A stretch of DNA of 64,000 bases from Bacteroidota bacterium (lineage in GTDB: Bacteria > Bacteroidota > Bacteroidia > Bacteroidales > DTGW01), in contig JAKPQD010000143.1 of the NCBI GenBank assembly GCA_029572965.1, positions 1 through 64,000 on the forward strand, given 5' to 3'. The notes under the pieces were generated by a model that made no database searches, was not told the DNA's origin, and saw nothing but the letters and a program-made list of their open reading frames with translations. Below, in pieces: positions 46,147 through 54,115 of this stretch (its first letter is position 1; each line of letters opens with the position of its first letter). Both the position numbers and the translations under genes were made by a program.

Positions 46147-47067
46147 ATGGGAGGGAATTTAGTAGTAATAGGAAGTACAAACGTTGATTTAACCATGCGT
46201 CTTGACCATTTGCCAAGTAGAGGCGAAACTGTTGGCAATGGCGATTTTTACCAGGCATTTGGCGGAAAAGGGGCTATTCAGGCTATTGCAGCAGCCCGTT
46301 GTGGCGGAAAGGTTAAGTTTATTTCCTGTGTGGGCGATGACGATTTTGGGCGCCTTGCTATTGAAAGCCTTAAAATAAATGGGATTAATGTTGACAACGT
46401 TTTTGCCGAAAACGGTCTAAATACTGGTACAGCCCTTATTTTTACTGATGTTCAGGGGAACAATTGCGTTGGTGTTTCTCCCGGGGCCAATGAATCATTA
46501 CTTCCCGAAAAAATTGCAAGTGCAAGTGCGGCTTTTGAAAATGTCGAAATGGTATTGCTCCAATGCGAAGTGCCTTATGATTCTATCAAGTACGTTATTG
46601 ACGCTTCTACAAAATACAACAAAAAGCTCATTTTGAACCTGGCTCCTGCCCGTAATATTGATGTTTCTTATTTGTCAAAAGCTCATGTGCTTGTGGTTAA
46701 TGAGCCCGAAGCAGAATTCCTGAGCGGGTTCAAGGTAAATAAAGACTCAGATATAGAGCATGTAGCTGAACTGCTTTTGGCTAAAGGCTCTGAACATATT
46801 ATCATTACGCTTGGCGCTCGCGGTGCTTATTATGCTACCTCCGGACAAAACTTTTTTGTTGAAAGCTTCTCGGTTGAAGCAAAAGATTCTACCGGTGCAG
46901 GCGATATCTTTTGTGGAGCCTTGGCTGTTGCCCTTACCGAGAAAAAGTCTTTTAAAGAAGCGCTAACATTTGCTTCTGCTGCCGCTGCTATAAGCGTTAC
47001 AAGGTTAGGGGCGTTCCCTTCTGCACCTCGCAGGGCTGAGATTGAAGAGCTCGCAGCCAAGAGGTAA
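46147..47067 (+). CDS. PfkB-family sugar kinase (ribokinase-like)
   Basis: 306 residues. N-terminal substrate block GSTNVDLTMRLDHLPSRGETVGNGDFYQAFGGKGAIQAIAAARCGG; the second Asn of the GGKGAN signature, a ribose contact in ribokinase, is Ile44. The anion-hole and catalytic base are in DSTGAGDIFCGALAVAL. This is the ribokinase branch by overall layout, but the Ile change may alter sugar choice. It starts a plus-strand unit after 226 bases that divide it from dnaG. Confidence 0.85.
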   Translation: MGGNLVVIGSTNVDLTMRLDHLPSRGETVGNGDFYQAFGGKGAIQAIAAARCGGKVKFISCVGDDDFGRLAIESLKINGINVDNVFAENGLNTGTALIFTDVQGNNCVGVSPGANESLLPEKIASASAAFENVEMVLLQCEVPYDSIKYVIDASTKYNKKLILNLAPARNIDVSYLSKAHVLVVNEPEAEFLSGFKVNKDSDIEHVAELLLAKGSEHIIITLGARGAYYATSGQNFFVESFSVEAKDSTGAGDIFCGALAVALTEKKSFKEALTFASAAAAISVTRLGAFPSAPRRAEIEELAAKR

Positions 47068-47210
47068 GCCACGAAAATTTTTATAGAATTTTCGTTCGTG
47101 ATAGTTTTAATTGCATTCAACCTGTAATTTTCTTTTTTCGTCAGAATTTTGCTGTGCTTTTTTCAGTGCTAACTTATGTTTGCATGAGAAAATTAATCAT
47201 CGTGGAATTA

Positions 47211-48227
47211 ATGACGATAAAGTACTTTTTAGGCATGTCATTGATAATGCTTAATATTTCGTGCAATAAATACCAGGTATCAGACCATTGTGATGGCCGG
47301 AAATTTTTTAACCCGGAGAAAGGGCACTCGTTTGGCGACCAAATAAAATGGATGTACGAAATAAAAACCATTGATTGGCCCCGTTGGATAGAAGATATAC
47401 CGCAGCCTGCTCCTCCTCCTGCTGTGTCAGGGGGCAGGGTAAGGGTGACCTATATTAACCAAGCCACTATGTTGATTCAAGTAGGGGGCATAAACATTCT
47501 TACTGACCCGATTTTCTCCCAAAAAGCTGGGCCTGTATCATGGTTAGGCACAAAAAGGGTTAGAAAGCCCGGGATTGACATAGATAGTTTGCCTAAAATA
47601 GACGTAATTCTTATCAGTCATAATCATTACGACCATCTTGATGCCAAATCGTTGAAGAAACTGGCATCAAAATATCAGGCTACTGTATTTACCGGGCTTG
47701 GAAATAAAAAAATATTGCAGTCATTCGGTTTTAAAAAGGTTATAGAAATGGACTGGTGGGATAAACATGCAATCAATGAAGGTACAGGATTTGTTACCTT
47801 TGTTCCTGCCCGTCACTCCTCAGGCCGAGGACTATTTGATAAAGATAAAACACTGTGGGGAGGCTTTGTAATAAGCACTGCAAATGGAGATATTTATTTT
47901 GCTGGAGATACAGGGTTTGGAGAATTTGCTAACCAGATACAATCTAGGTTTAAAAAATTTTCATTAGCCATATTGCCTATTGGCAGCTATGAGAAACGTT
48001 GGTTTATGAAAAGCCAGCACATGAACCCGGATGACGCGGTGCGCCTGCATTTGATGTTGAATGTAGAACAAAGCATAGGCATGCACTATGCCACTTTTAA
48101 TGAGCACCCCGAACAAGCTATTGATGCTCATGAGAAGGATTTGAGAGAAGCCCTGCTTATCCATAATGTTGATGCTTCAAAATTTAAGGTTCTTGGTTTT
48201 GGTGAAGGGTACGAGATGGATTTATAG
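47211..48227 (+). CDS. Lipoprotein metallo-beta-lactamase-fold hydrolase (NAPE-PLD-like)
   Basis: 338 residues from the ATG at 47211; an upstream ATG (47184) and GTG (47154) are in frame. This start gives a clean lipoprotein signal peptide with lipobox near LNISC, just before the mature N-terminus NKYQVSDHC. The MBL fold is of the NAPE-PLD/UlaG-like type: TYINQATMLIQVGGINILTDPIFSQ, zinc motif ILISHNHYDHLDAKSLKKL (HxHxDH), VPARHSSGRGLFD and IYFAGDTGFGEF, ending with the HYATFNEHPEQA block. Probably in the periplasm, anchored in a membrane; substrate may be a phospholipid. Confidence 0.82.
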   Translation: MTIKYFLGMSLIMLNISCNKYQVSDHCDGRKFFNPEKGHSFGDQIKWMYEIKTIDWPRWIEDIPQPAPPPAVSGGRVRVTYINQATMLIQVGGINILTDPIFSQKAGPVSWLGTKRVRKPGIDIDSLPKIDVILISHNHYDHLDAKSLKKLASKYQATVFTGLGNKKILQSFGFKKVIEMDWWDKHAINEGTGFVTFVPARHSSGRGLFDKDKTLWGGFVISTANGDIYFAGDTGFGEFANQIQSRFKKFSLAILPIGSYEKRWFMKSQHMNPDDAVRLHLMLNVEQSIGMHYATFNEHPEQAIDAHEKDLREALLIHNVDASKFKVLGFGEGYEMDL

Positions 48228-48244
48228 AGAGTTCTCCTTGGTTG

Positions 48245-48284
48245 CTACGCACGATTTGTAAAACAGGTCGTGCGTTTTGCTTTT
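48245..48284 (+). terminator. Terminator after the NAPE-PLD-like gene
   Basis: ACGCACGA (48247-48254) pairs with TCGTGCGT (48268-48275), followed by a T-rich stretch, about 20 bases after the stop codon. Confidence 0.75.
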
Positions 48285-48287
48285 ATA

Positions 48288-48429
48288 CAATATATATCAA
48301 TGTCGTTTAGTTAAGAACAGACCCTTCGACTCCGTTCAGGGTGACGGTCACCCTGAACGGAGTCGAAGGGTGCTTGGTAATTGAATTGTTGAAAGTATAG
48401 CCTTAACTAAACGACATTGCAATATATAT
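48288..48429. mobile_element. MITE-like element with target-site duplication
   Basis: The 122-base element (48298-48419) has perfect 18-bp terminal inverted repeats, CAATGTCGTTTAGTTAAG (48298-48315) and its complement (48402-48419). It is flanked by direct copies of CAATATATAT (48288-48297 and 48420-48429), a 10-base target duplication. Inside is a further perfect palindrome with 25-bp arms at 48321-48345 and 48347-48371 around a single G. It codes for nothing and depends on a transposase elsewhere. The element occupies most of the gap between the NAPE-PLD-like gene and the receptor gene. Confidence 0.8.
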
Positions 48430-48544
48430 AATTTTTATTCCTGCTTCGAAAACTTTCATTCCCCCTTTATTTTTCTGCACTCAGGGTATCTGGTAAGCAC
48501 TCAGGCATTGGACTTCTATAGTTTTGGCCAAAAATCAAAAAACA

Positions 48545-50857
48545 ATGAGAAAGGTAAAAACTATTTTAACAAAAGCTTTATTATTTGGCTTTTTAATGAC
48601 AGGCTCCCCTTTAGCTGCACAGCTTTATCAGGCTATCAGGGGGACAATAACAGACGTTGACAGCAAGGCCCCAATAACCGGGGCTGCAATTGTTATTCAG
48701 GATGTGGAGCCAGCAATGGCGGCTATTTCTGACAAAGATGGCAATTTTGTTGTGCCTAAAATACCAGTTGGGCGCCATGAGGTGAAGGTTTCGTTCGTAG
48801 GTTATGATGCAAAAGTCATTTCTGAGCTTTTGGTTTCAACTGGTAAAGAGCTGGTTTTGAATATAGAACTGAAAGAGTCAACAACCAATATTGAAGAGGT
48901 CGTTGTAAAGGCTCAAGGGAAAGATAAACCCGTAAATGCTATGACAACCGTAAGCTCAAGGGCTTTTACTGTGGAAGAAACCCGTCGATATGCTGGAGGA
49001 TTGGATGATCCAGGTCGGTTGGCCTCTGTTTTTGCAGGTGTTTCGGATGGGAATATCGAGTCTAACGGAATTATTGTCCGTGGCAATTCGCCTACAGGAG
49101 CCATATACCGAATTGAGGGAGTGGAGGTGATGAACCCCAACCATTTTGCCGGCGAAGACCTGCTGGGAGGCGGCTTTGTGTCACTGATTAGCAACCAGGT
49201 ACTCGACAATTCTGATTTTCTTACCGGGGCTTTTCCGGCCGAATATGGCAATGCCTTGTCAGCGGTGTTTGACATGAACTTGCGTAAGGGGAATAATGAA
49301 AATTACGAGCATACATTCCAGGCAGGTGTTATGGGGCTTGATTTTGCATCTGAAGGGCCTATAGCTGAAAAAGGGAAAGCCTCATATTTGTTCAACTATA
49401 GATATTCTACCTTTGGATTGGTGCAGAATTTCTTACCTCCAGGCGAAGGATTGCCTGTATATCAGGATTTATGCTTCAATATCAATATTCCTGTAAAACA
49501 AAGCAGCATTTCAGTATGGGGAATTGGGGGAATTGATGGTTATTCTTTCAAAAAAGAAATTGATGATAAGTACCAGACCGCTATTGGCGGCATAAAAAAC
49601 AAGCTGGTGTTGAACAATGGCCTATATATCAATACTTCGTTGACCTATAATGTTTTTGTTAAGAAAAACAGGTGGTTTGAAGAATATCAGTCGCAGTACT
49701 ACCCCAAAAGCAAGATTGATAATATCGAAGGCAGCTATACCTTTTCAACCTTTTTGAACAAAAAGTTCAACAGATGGATTACCAACCGTTCGGGCTTTAG
49801 CGTCAAAAACATGTTTTTTGACATCGACAATAAATACTCTGAAAGGGCTCCACAGCCACTTATGCAGATAAACCGTGGTGATGGCGACTGCAATCTTGCC
49901 CAGGCTTTTTCGCAGATGAAGATTACCTTAAATGAGCATCTGATGTTAAATACCGGCTTCCACGTGCAGTATTTGTCGTTAAGCAATCAATACTCCTTAG
50001 AACCACGTTTTGGGGCAAGGTTTTCAATCAATGGACAACATGCCATTAGCGCTGCTTATGGACTTCACAGCCAGATGGCATTGCTGAACGTTTATTTTAT
50101 TCAAAAAACAAGCAACACAGGTATTGAAAACCCAAATAAAAAGCTGGGTTTTACTAAGGCCAACCACTTTGTGCTGGCCTACGACTGGAATATAAACAAG
50201 AACCTCAGGGTAAAAATTGAGCCATACTACCAGTATTTATTTGATGTTCCGGTTGTTAAAGATAGTTCGTTTTCAATTCTTAACCTTGATTTAGGAAATG
50301 ATTTTCAGGAAACACTTGTAAACAAAGGCAAAGGCAAAAACTTTGGAATTGATTTCACGCTCGAACGCTTTTTGAACAATGGTTTTTATTATCTGGCTAC
50401 GGCCTCAGTATTTGAATCAACCTATGCAGGAGGCGATAACATTTGGCGAAATACCAGGTATAACAAGAACTTCATGGCCAATATCCTTGGCGGAAAAGAA
50501 TGGAGCATTGACAAAAACAACAAAAACAAGGTGTTTGGTATTAACGGAAGGCTTTACTTCAAAGGAGGCGACCGCATTAGCCCTATTAACGATGCATTGT
50601 CAGCCCAGGAAGAAAAAGTGATGTATGAAAGCCAACAGGCATTTGAAAAAAAATACCCCGCAACCTATCGTTTTGATGTCAGCCTCAGTTACAGGGTCAA
50701 CAAGCCCAGATACAGCAGTATATGGTCGTTACAAATTATGAACCTTCTGTATTCTACCATTAATACCTACTATGAATATGACAAGGTAAGCCGTACGGTA
50801 AATAAAAAAGAAGAGAAGTTTGTTTTGCCTTCGATAAGCTGGAAAGTAGAGTTTTAA
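48545..50857 (+). CDS. TonB-dependent receptor (CarboxypepD_reg-like, plug, barrel)
   Basis: 770 residues from the ATG at 48545; an upstream TTG is less likely. A signal peptide (ending near SPLAAQ) precedes a CarboxypepD_reg-like domain (AIRGTITDVDSKAPITGAAIVIQD), the plug (NIESNGIIVRGNSPTGAIYRIEGVEVMNPNHFAGE), and the barrel, which ends in IWSLQIMNLLYSTINTYYEYD and a final SWKVEF strand. A receptor for an unknown ligand. It begins a plus-strand unit with a methyltransferase and a LytS/LytTR pair, suggesting signal-responsive uptake. Confidence 0.9.
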   Translation: MRKVKTILTKALLFGFLMTGSPLAAQLYQAIRGTITDVDSKAPITGAAIVIQDVEPAMAAISDKDGNFVVPKIPVGRHEVKVSFVGYDAKVISELLVSTGKELVLNIELKESTTNIEEVVVKAQGKDKPVNAMTTVSSRAFTVEETRRYAGGLDDPGRLASVFAGVSDGNIESNGIIVRGNSPTGAIYRIEGVEVMNPNHFAGEDLLGGGFVSLISNQVLDNSDFLTGAFPAEYGNALSAVFDMNLRKGNNENYEHTFQAGVMGLDFASEGPIAEKGKASYLFNYRYSTFGLVQNFLPPGEGLPVYQDLCFNINIPVKQSSISVWGIGGIDGYSFKKEIDDKYQTAIGGIKNKLVLNNGLYINTSLTYNVFVKKNRWFEEYQSQYYPKSKIDNIEGSYTFSTFLNKKFNRWITNRSGFSVKNMFFDIDNKYSERAPQPLMQINRGDGDCNLAQAFSQMKITLNEHLMLNTGFHVQYLSLSNQYSLEPRFGARFSINGQHAISAAYGLHSQMALLNVYFIQKTSNTGIENPNKKLGFTKANHFVLAYDWNINKNLRVKIEPYYQYLFDVPVVKDSSFSILNLDLGNDFQETLVNKGKGKNFGIDFTLERFLNNGFYYLATASVFESTYAGGDNIWRNTRYNKNFMANILGGKEWSIDKNNKNKVFGINGRLYFKGGDRISPINDALSAQEEKVMYESQQAFEKKYPATYRFDVSLSYRVNKPRYSSIWSLQIMNLLYSTINTYYEYDKVSRTVNKKEEKFVLPSISWKVEF

Positions 50858-50869
50858 ACTAGTTAATCA

Positions 50870-51538
50870 ATGTCAATGATGATGAAAGTTTTAAAAATTA
50901 TATTAATAATTATCCTTTTGTTTTCTATGAAAGATGTTTTAATAAATGGGCAGGGAAAAGACAACAGCTTTAGCAAACCCTCTAGAATAGGGGTATTTTG
51001 GCATTCGTTCTTCTCCCGGGTATTGATGGGGCCATTTTACCAGTCATATTTTAATCAACTTCCTTTGAAAGGAAATGAAAAAGTACTTGATTTTGGTTGT
51101 GGATGGGGCGCTGAAGCTCGAATTCTTGCTAAGAAACTTTGCAAAGGTGGTCGGTTAGCTTGTCTTGACATCTCGCCTCAATGGATAGCTGAAACAAAAG
51201 AGGTTTTAAAAAAGTACAATAATGTGGACTATTATGTAGGCGATATTGTTGTGCTTAACATCCCGGAGAGTTCATTTGATGCGGTATGTATTCATATTGT
51301 CTTGCATGATATAGATGTAAATCTCAGGCCAGACATAGTAAAGGCTATTGCCCGCATAATTAAACCGGGAGGGCACTTGTATATACGCGAACCGCTTATG
51401 GCCGAAAGGCAGATTTCTGCCAGTAGTATTGAAAGCCTCATGAATAAAGCCGGGTTACTTGAAAGGTCTGTAAAATTTAAGCGTTCGTTCTGGTATGGCG
51501 AGATTGTCGAAATGGTTTTTGAAAAAAAAGGAGAATAG
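50870..51538 (+). CDS. Class I SAM-dependent methyltransferase with N-terminal anchor
   Basis: 222 residues. The first 25 residues form a hydrophobic segment (ILIIILLFSMKDVLI), then a soluble region and a Rossmann core: motif I VLDFGCGWGAEARILA, LACLDISPQWIAE, and the IHIVLHDIDVN and GGHLYIREPL blocks. The core is UbiE/Methyltransf_11-like. It starts 12 bases after the receptor stop, so they are likely co-transcribed. Confidence 0.82.
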   Translation: MSMMMKVLKIILIIILLFSMKDVLINGQGKDNSFSKPSRIGVFWHSFFSRVLMGPFYQSYFNQLPLKGNEKVLDFGCGWGAEARILAKKLCKGGRLACLDISPQWIAETKEVLKKYNNVDYYVGDIVVLNIPESSFDAVCIHIVLHDIDVNLRPDIVKAIARIIKPGGHLYIREPLMAERQISASSIESLMNKAGLLERSVKFKRSFWYGEIVEMVFEKKGE

Positions 51539-51570
51539 CCGTAAATTGCAGTATTATAATTTGTAAGAAA

Positions 51571-53361
51571 ATGGGCTTGTTTAAAAAATATGCTTTTCTG
51601 TTAACTTTATTGTGCGGTTTTGCTGTTCATTTATTTGCAAGTGCAGATTTTATAAGTGAAGGGAAAGTATATTTCACTATTCAAAAAGCAGGTTCGTTAG
51701 TTACGGAAGACAACTACTTAAAATGGCCTGTTTTCAAGGATTTTGACTGGGACAATTTGGCAGCAGGCAGCCAATTGGTATTAGCTGTAGATTCAAAGTC
51801 TGTATTAGCTGCCGAACCTGCAATATGGATCGATGCTTATCTTCTGGAATATACTATTTACCAGGGAGATTCTGTATTTTTTTCATTAACCGGAAATGAT
51901 AGACATAGCCAGATTGTACCTGTGGTGAGAAAGCTTTCTGGTTTAGTTTCAAAGCCTGTTTACATTGTTATTCCCAATACTGCAAAGAATATTTTCAACA
52001 GGATATATTCTATCAAAATTGGTAATTATGAAGATTTGAAGGCCGAAGCAGAGGCTTATCCAACAAAGTTCTTTGCTCATCAGCTATTTTTGATTGCCAT
52101 TGTATCTATCATCATATTTTCAGCGATATTGACATTGTTGATTTTTTTTATCCGTTGGCATGACAAAAATTATGCATTGTTATACTATGCAATAGCTGTT
52201 ACAATGGCTGCTTTAAGCAATATTGACCTTAAAGTCCTTCATTTTATCGTACATTTTCCATTTTGGGCACTTAACTTAATCATTCTTGTTGGTCGTTTTG
52301 GCGAAGGAATATTGTTTTTCCTTTTTATCAAATCTGTTTTTGAATTGAAACAACGGCTGATAAATATTGTGTTGTTTATTATCCTTTTATACTCTGGCAT
52401 TTCAGTAATTGCGTATTATATATGCCCCAATCCTGTTTATTTTTCTTATTTAAGTCACGGGTATGGCCTACTTATTTTGGGCATCTTATTTTTATATATC
52501 TATTATATCCGCCAGTCAAATGTTTTTTTGAAGATGCCGTTGAAAAGCCTGCTATTGTTTTTTGTATCTGTTTTTTTAGCTACCATCTTGTTTTCTCTTT
52601 TATCGCTGTTTTTTATGTATGGTTCACATCATGAAGTTCCTGTGTATATTGGAGTTTTAGCGTTATCGTTAGCTATGTTGGTTTTGATTATTGGCAACTA
52701 CCTCAGAAAATTGAAGGAAAACAACGATTATGTTACCGAAGCGGTTAATCAAAAAAATGAATTGCTTAAGCTTCAGAAAGCTAATGCCGATGCTCAATTT
52801 GAAACGCTGAAAAGCCAATTGAACCCTCATTTTTTATTCAACAGCCTAAGTACATTGTCTTCATTAGTGGCATCAGCTAACGAGCCGGGCAAAGCAAAGA
52901 TGTTTATTGAGGAATTTTCTCATATATTTCGTTATATACTTGATATTAGGTCAAAAGATGTTGTTTCCCTTGCCGAAGAGCTTGCCTTTGTTAAGTCATA
53001 TCTTTATTTGCAGGAGGTACGCTTTGGCTTTGGCTTGAAAGTTAAATATGACATTGATAAAACTTATATAAATTGTGTTGTTCCTCCGCTTGCAGTTCAG
53101 ATACCTGCTGAGAATGCTTTGAAACATAATGTTGTATCTAAGGAACGGCCTTTATTACTGGAGATATTTACTGAAAACAATTTTTTGGTCATAAAAAACA
53201 ACTTGCAGAAGAAACAGGTTACCGAAGTTGAATCAACCCGCATGGGTATCGCCAATTTGAAAGAGCGATATTCGCTTTTGTCCGGTCTGGCGCTCGAAAT
53301 AATTGAAACAAACGAACATTTTATTGTAAAAATACCATTATTGGAAGATGAGTATCATTAA
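51571..53361 (+). CDS. LytS-type sensor histidine kinase
   Basis: 596 residues. A signal peptide and a periplasmic sensor domain (to about residue 165) are followed by seven membrane helices of 7TMR-DISM type (ALLYYAIAVTMAAL onwards). The cytoplasmic half holds a coiled coil and the His_kinase box KSQLNPHFLFNSLSTLSSL (His420), FIEEFSHIFRYILDIR, and the ATPase N box PPLAVQIPAENALKHNV. LytS-type kinases phosphorylate LytTR regulators; the partner gene overlaps the last 14 bases. Confidence 0.9.
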   Translation: MGLFKKYAFLLTLLCGFAVHLFASADFISEGKVYFTIQKAGSLVTEDNYLKWPVFKDFDWDNLAAGSQLVLAVDSKSVLAAEPAIWIDAYLLEYTIYQGDSVFFSLTGNDRHSQIVPVVRKLSGLVSKPVYIVIPNTAKNIFNRIYSIKIGNYEDLKAEAEAYPTKFFAHQLFLIAIVSIIIFSAILTLLIFFIRWHDKNYALLYYAIAVTMAALSNIDLKVLHFIVHFPFWALNLIILVGRFGEGILFFLFIKSVFELKQRLINIVLFIILLYSGISVIAYYICPNPVYFSYLSHGYGLLILGILFLYIYYIRQSNVFLKMPLKSLLLFFVSVFLATILFSLLSLFFMYGSHHEVPVYIGVLALSLAMLVLIIGNYLRKLKENNDYVTEAVNQKNELLKLQKANADAQFETLKSQLNPHFLFNSLSTLSSLVASANEPGKAKMFIEEFSHIFRYILDIRSKDVVSLAEELAFVKSYLYLQEVRFGFGLKVKYDIDKTYINCVVPPLAVQIPAENALKHNVVSKERPLLLEIFTENNFLVIKNNLQKKQVTEVESTRMGIANLKERYSLLSGLALEIIETNEHFIVKIPLLEDEYH

Positions 53362-54112
53362 AACGCTTATTGTAGAAGACGAAGAATTGCTTGCTTCAAG
53401 CCTCGAACAGACTTTGGCTCAAATAGAACCTTCTGTTCAAGTAGTTGCAAAACTTGAATCTGTTGTATCTACTGTTTCTTGGCTTAAAAAGAATACAGTT
53501 GACCTTATTTTTTTGGACATTCAGTTATCAGATGGCTTGAGCTTTGATATTTTTGAGCAAGTCAATGTTGAAACACCAGTAATATTTCTTACTTCATATA
53601 ACCATTATGCTGTCCGTGCTTTCAAGCTCAATAGTATTGATTACCTGCTCAAGCCTTTAAATACAGAAGAACTGAAAAATGCTTTAAACAAGTATAAGAA
53701 ACAGGCTTTGAAGAGTTTTGACATTCAAGAGTTTAGTCGGGTTATAGGGGCTTTAAAAGATAAAACTGCTGAATACAAAAAACGCTTTGTTGTTTACGTT
53801 GGAGACAAAATCAAATACCTGGATGCCGAGAATATTGCCTATTTCTTTATCATTGAAGGCGAATCGTTCATGCGGGGATTTGATGGTAACACGTATTCGT
53901 GCGACTATTCGCTGGATAAGCTGCAACCTGAGCTTGACCCGGCCATATTTTTTCGTGTAAACAGGCAATACATCATCAACATTAAGGCTATTAAGCAAAT
54001 GTTTACCGTGTCAAAAAGCACCATAAAGCTTGATTTAACGCCTGTTCCTGATGGCGATGTCTTTGTTAGCCTGAGCCGTAATAGTGAATTTAAAAAATGG
54101 CTCGACCAATAA
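53348..54112 (+). CDS. LytTR-family response regulator
   Basis: 254 residues. The receiver domain (about 1-120) has Asp57 in DLIFLDIQLSDG as phosphoacceptor and Lys102 in SIDYLLKPL. The LytTR DNA-binding domain follows, with DKIKYLDAENIAYFFIIEGESFMRGFDGNTYSCDYSLDKLQPELDPAIFFRVNRQYIINIKAIKQM. The start overlaps the kinase gene by 14 bases, so translation is coupled. The stop is three bases from the convergent cstA-type gene. Confidence 0.94.
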   Translation: MSIIKTLIVEDEELLASSLEQTLAQIEPSVQVVAKLESVVSTVSWLKKNTVDLIFLDIQLSDGLSFDIFEQVNVETPVIFLTSYNHYAVRAFKLNSIDYLLKPLNTEELKNALNKYKKQALKSFDIQEFSRVIGALKDKTAEYKKRFVVYVGDKIKYLDAENIAYFFIIEGESFMRGFDGNTYSCDYSLDKLQPELDPAIFFRVNRQYIINIKAIKQMFTVSKSTIKLDLTPVPDGDVFVSLSRNSEFKKWLDQ

Positions 54113-54115
54113 ATA

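Noticed and set aside
51571-53361. Reading the LytS gene as a standard HisKA kinase
   Set aside because: The NPHFLFN box and the LytTR partner fit the LytS type instead.
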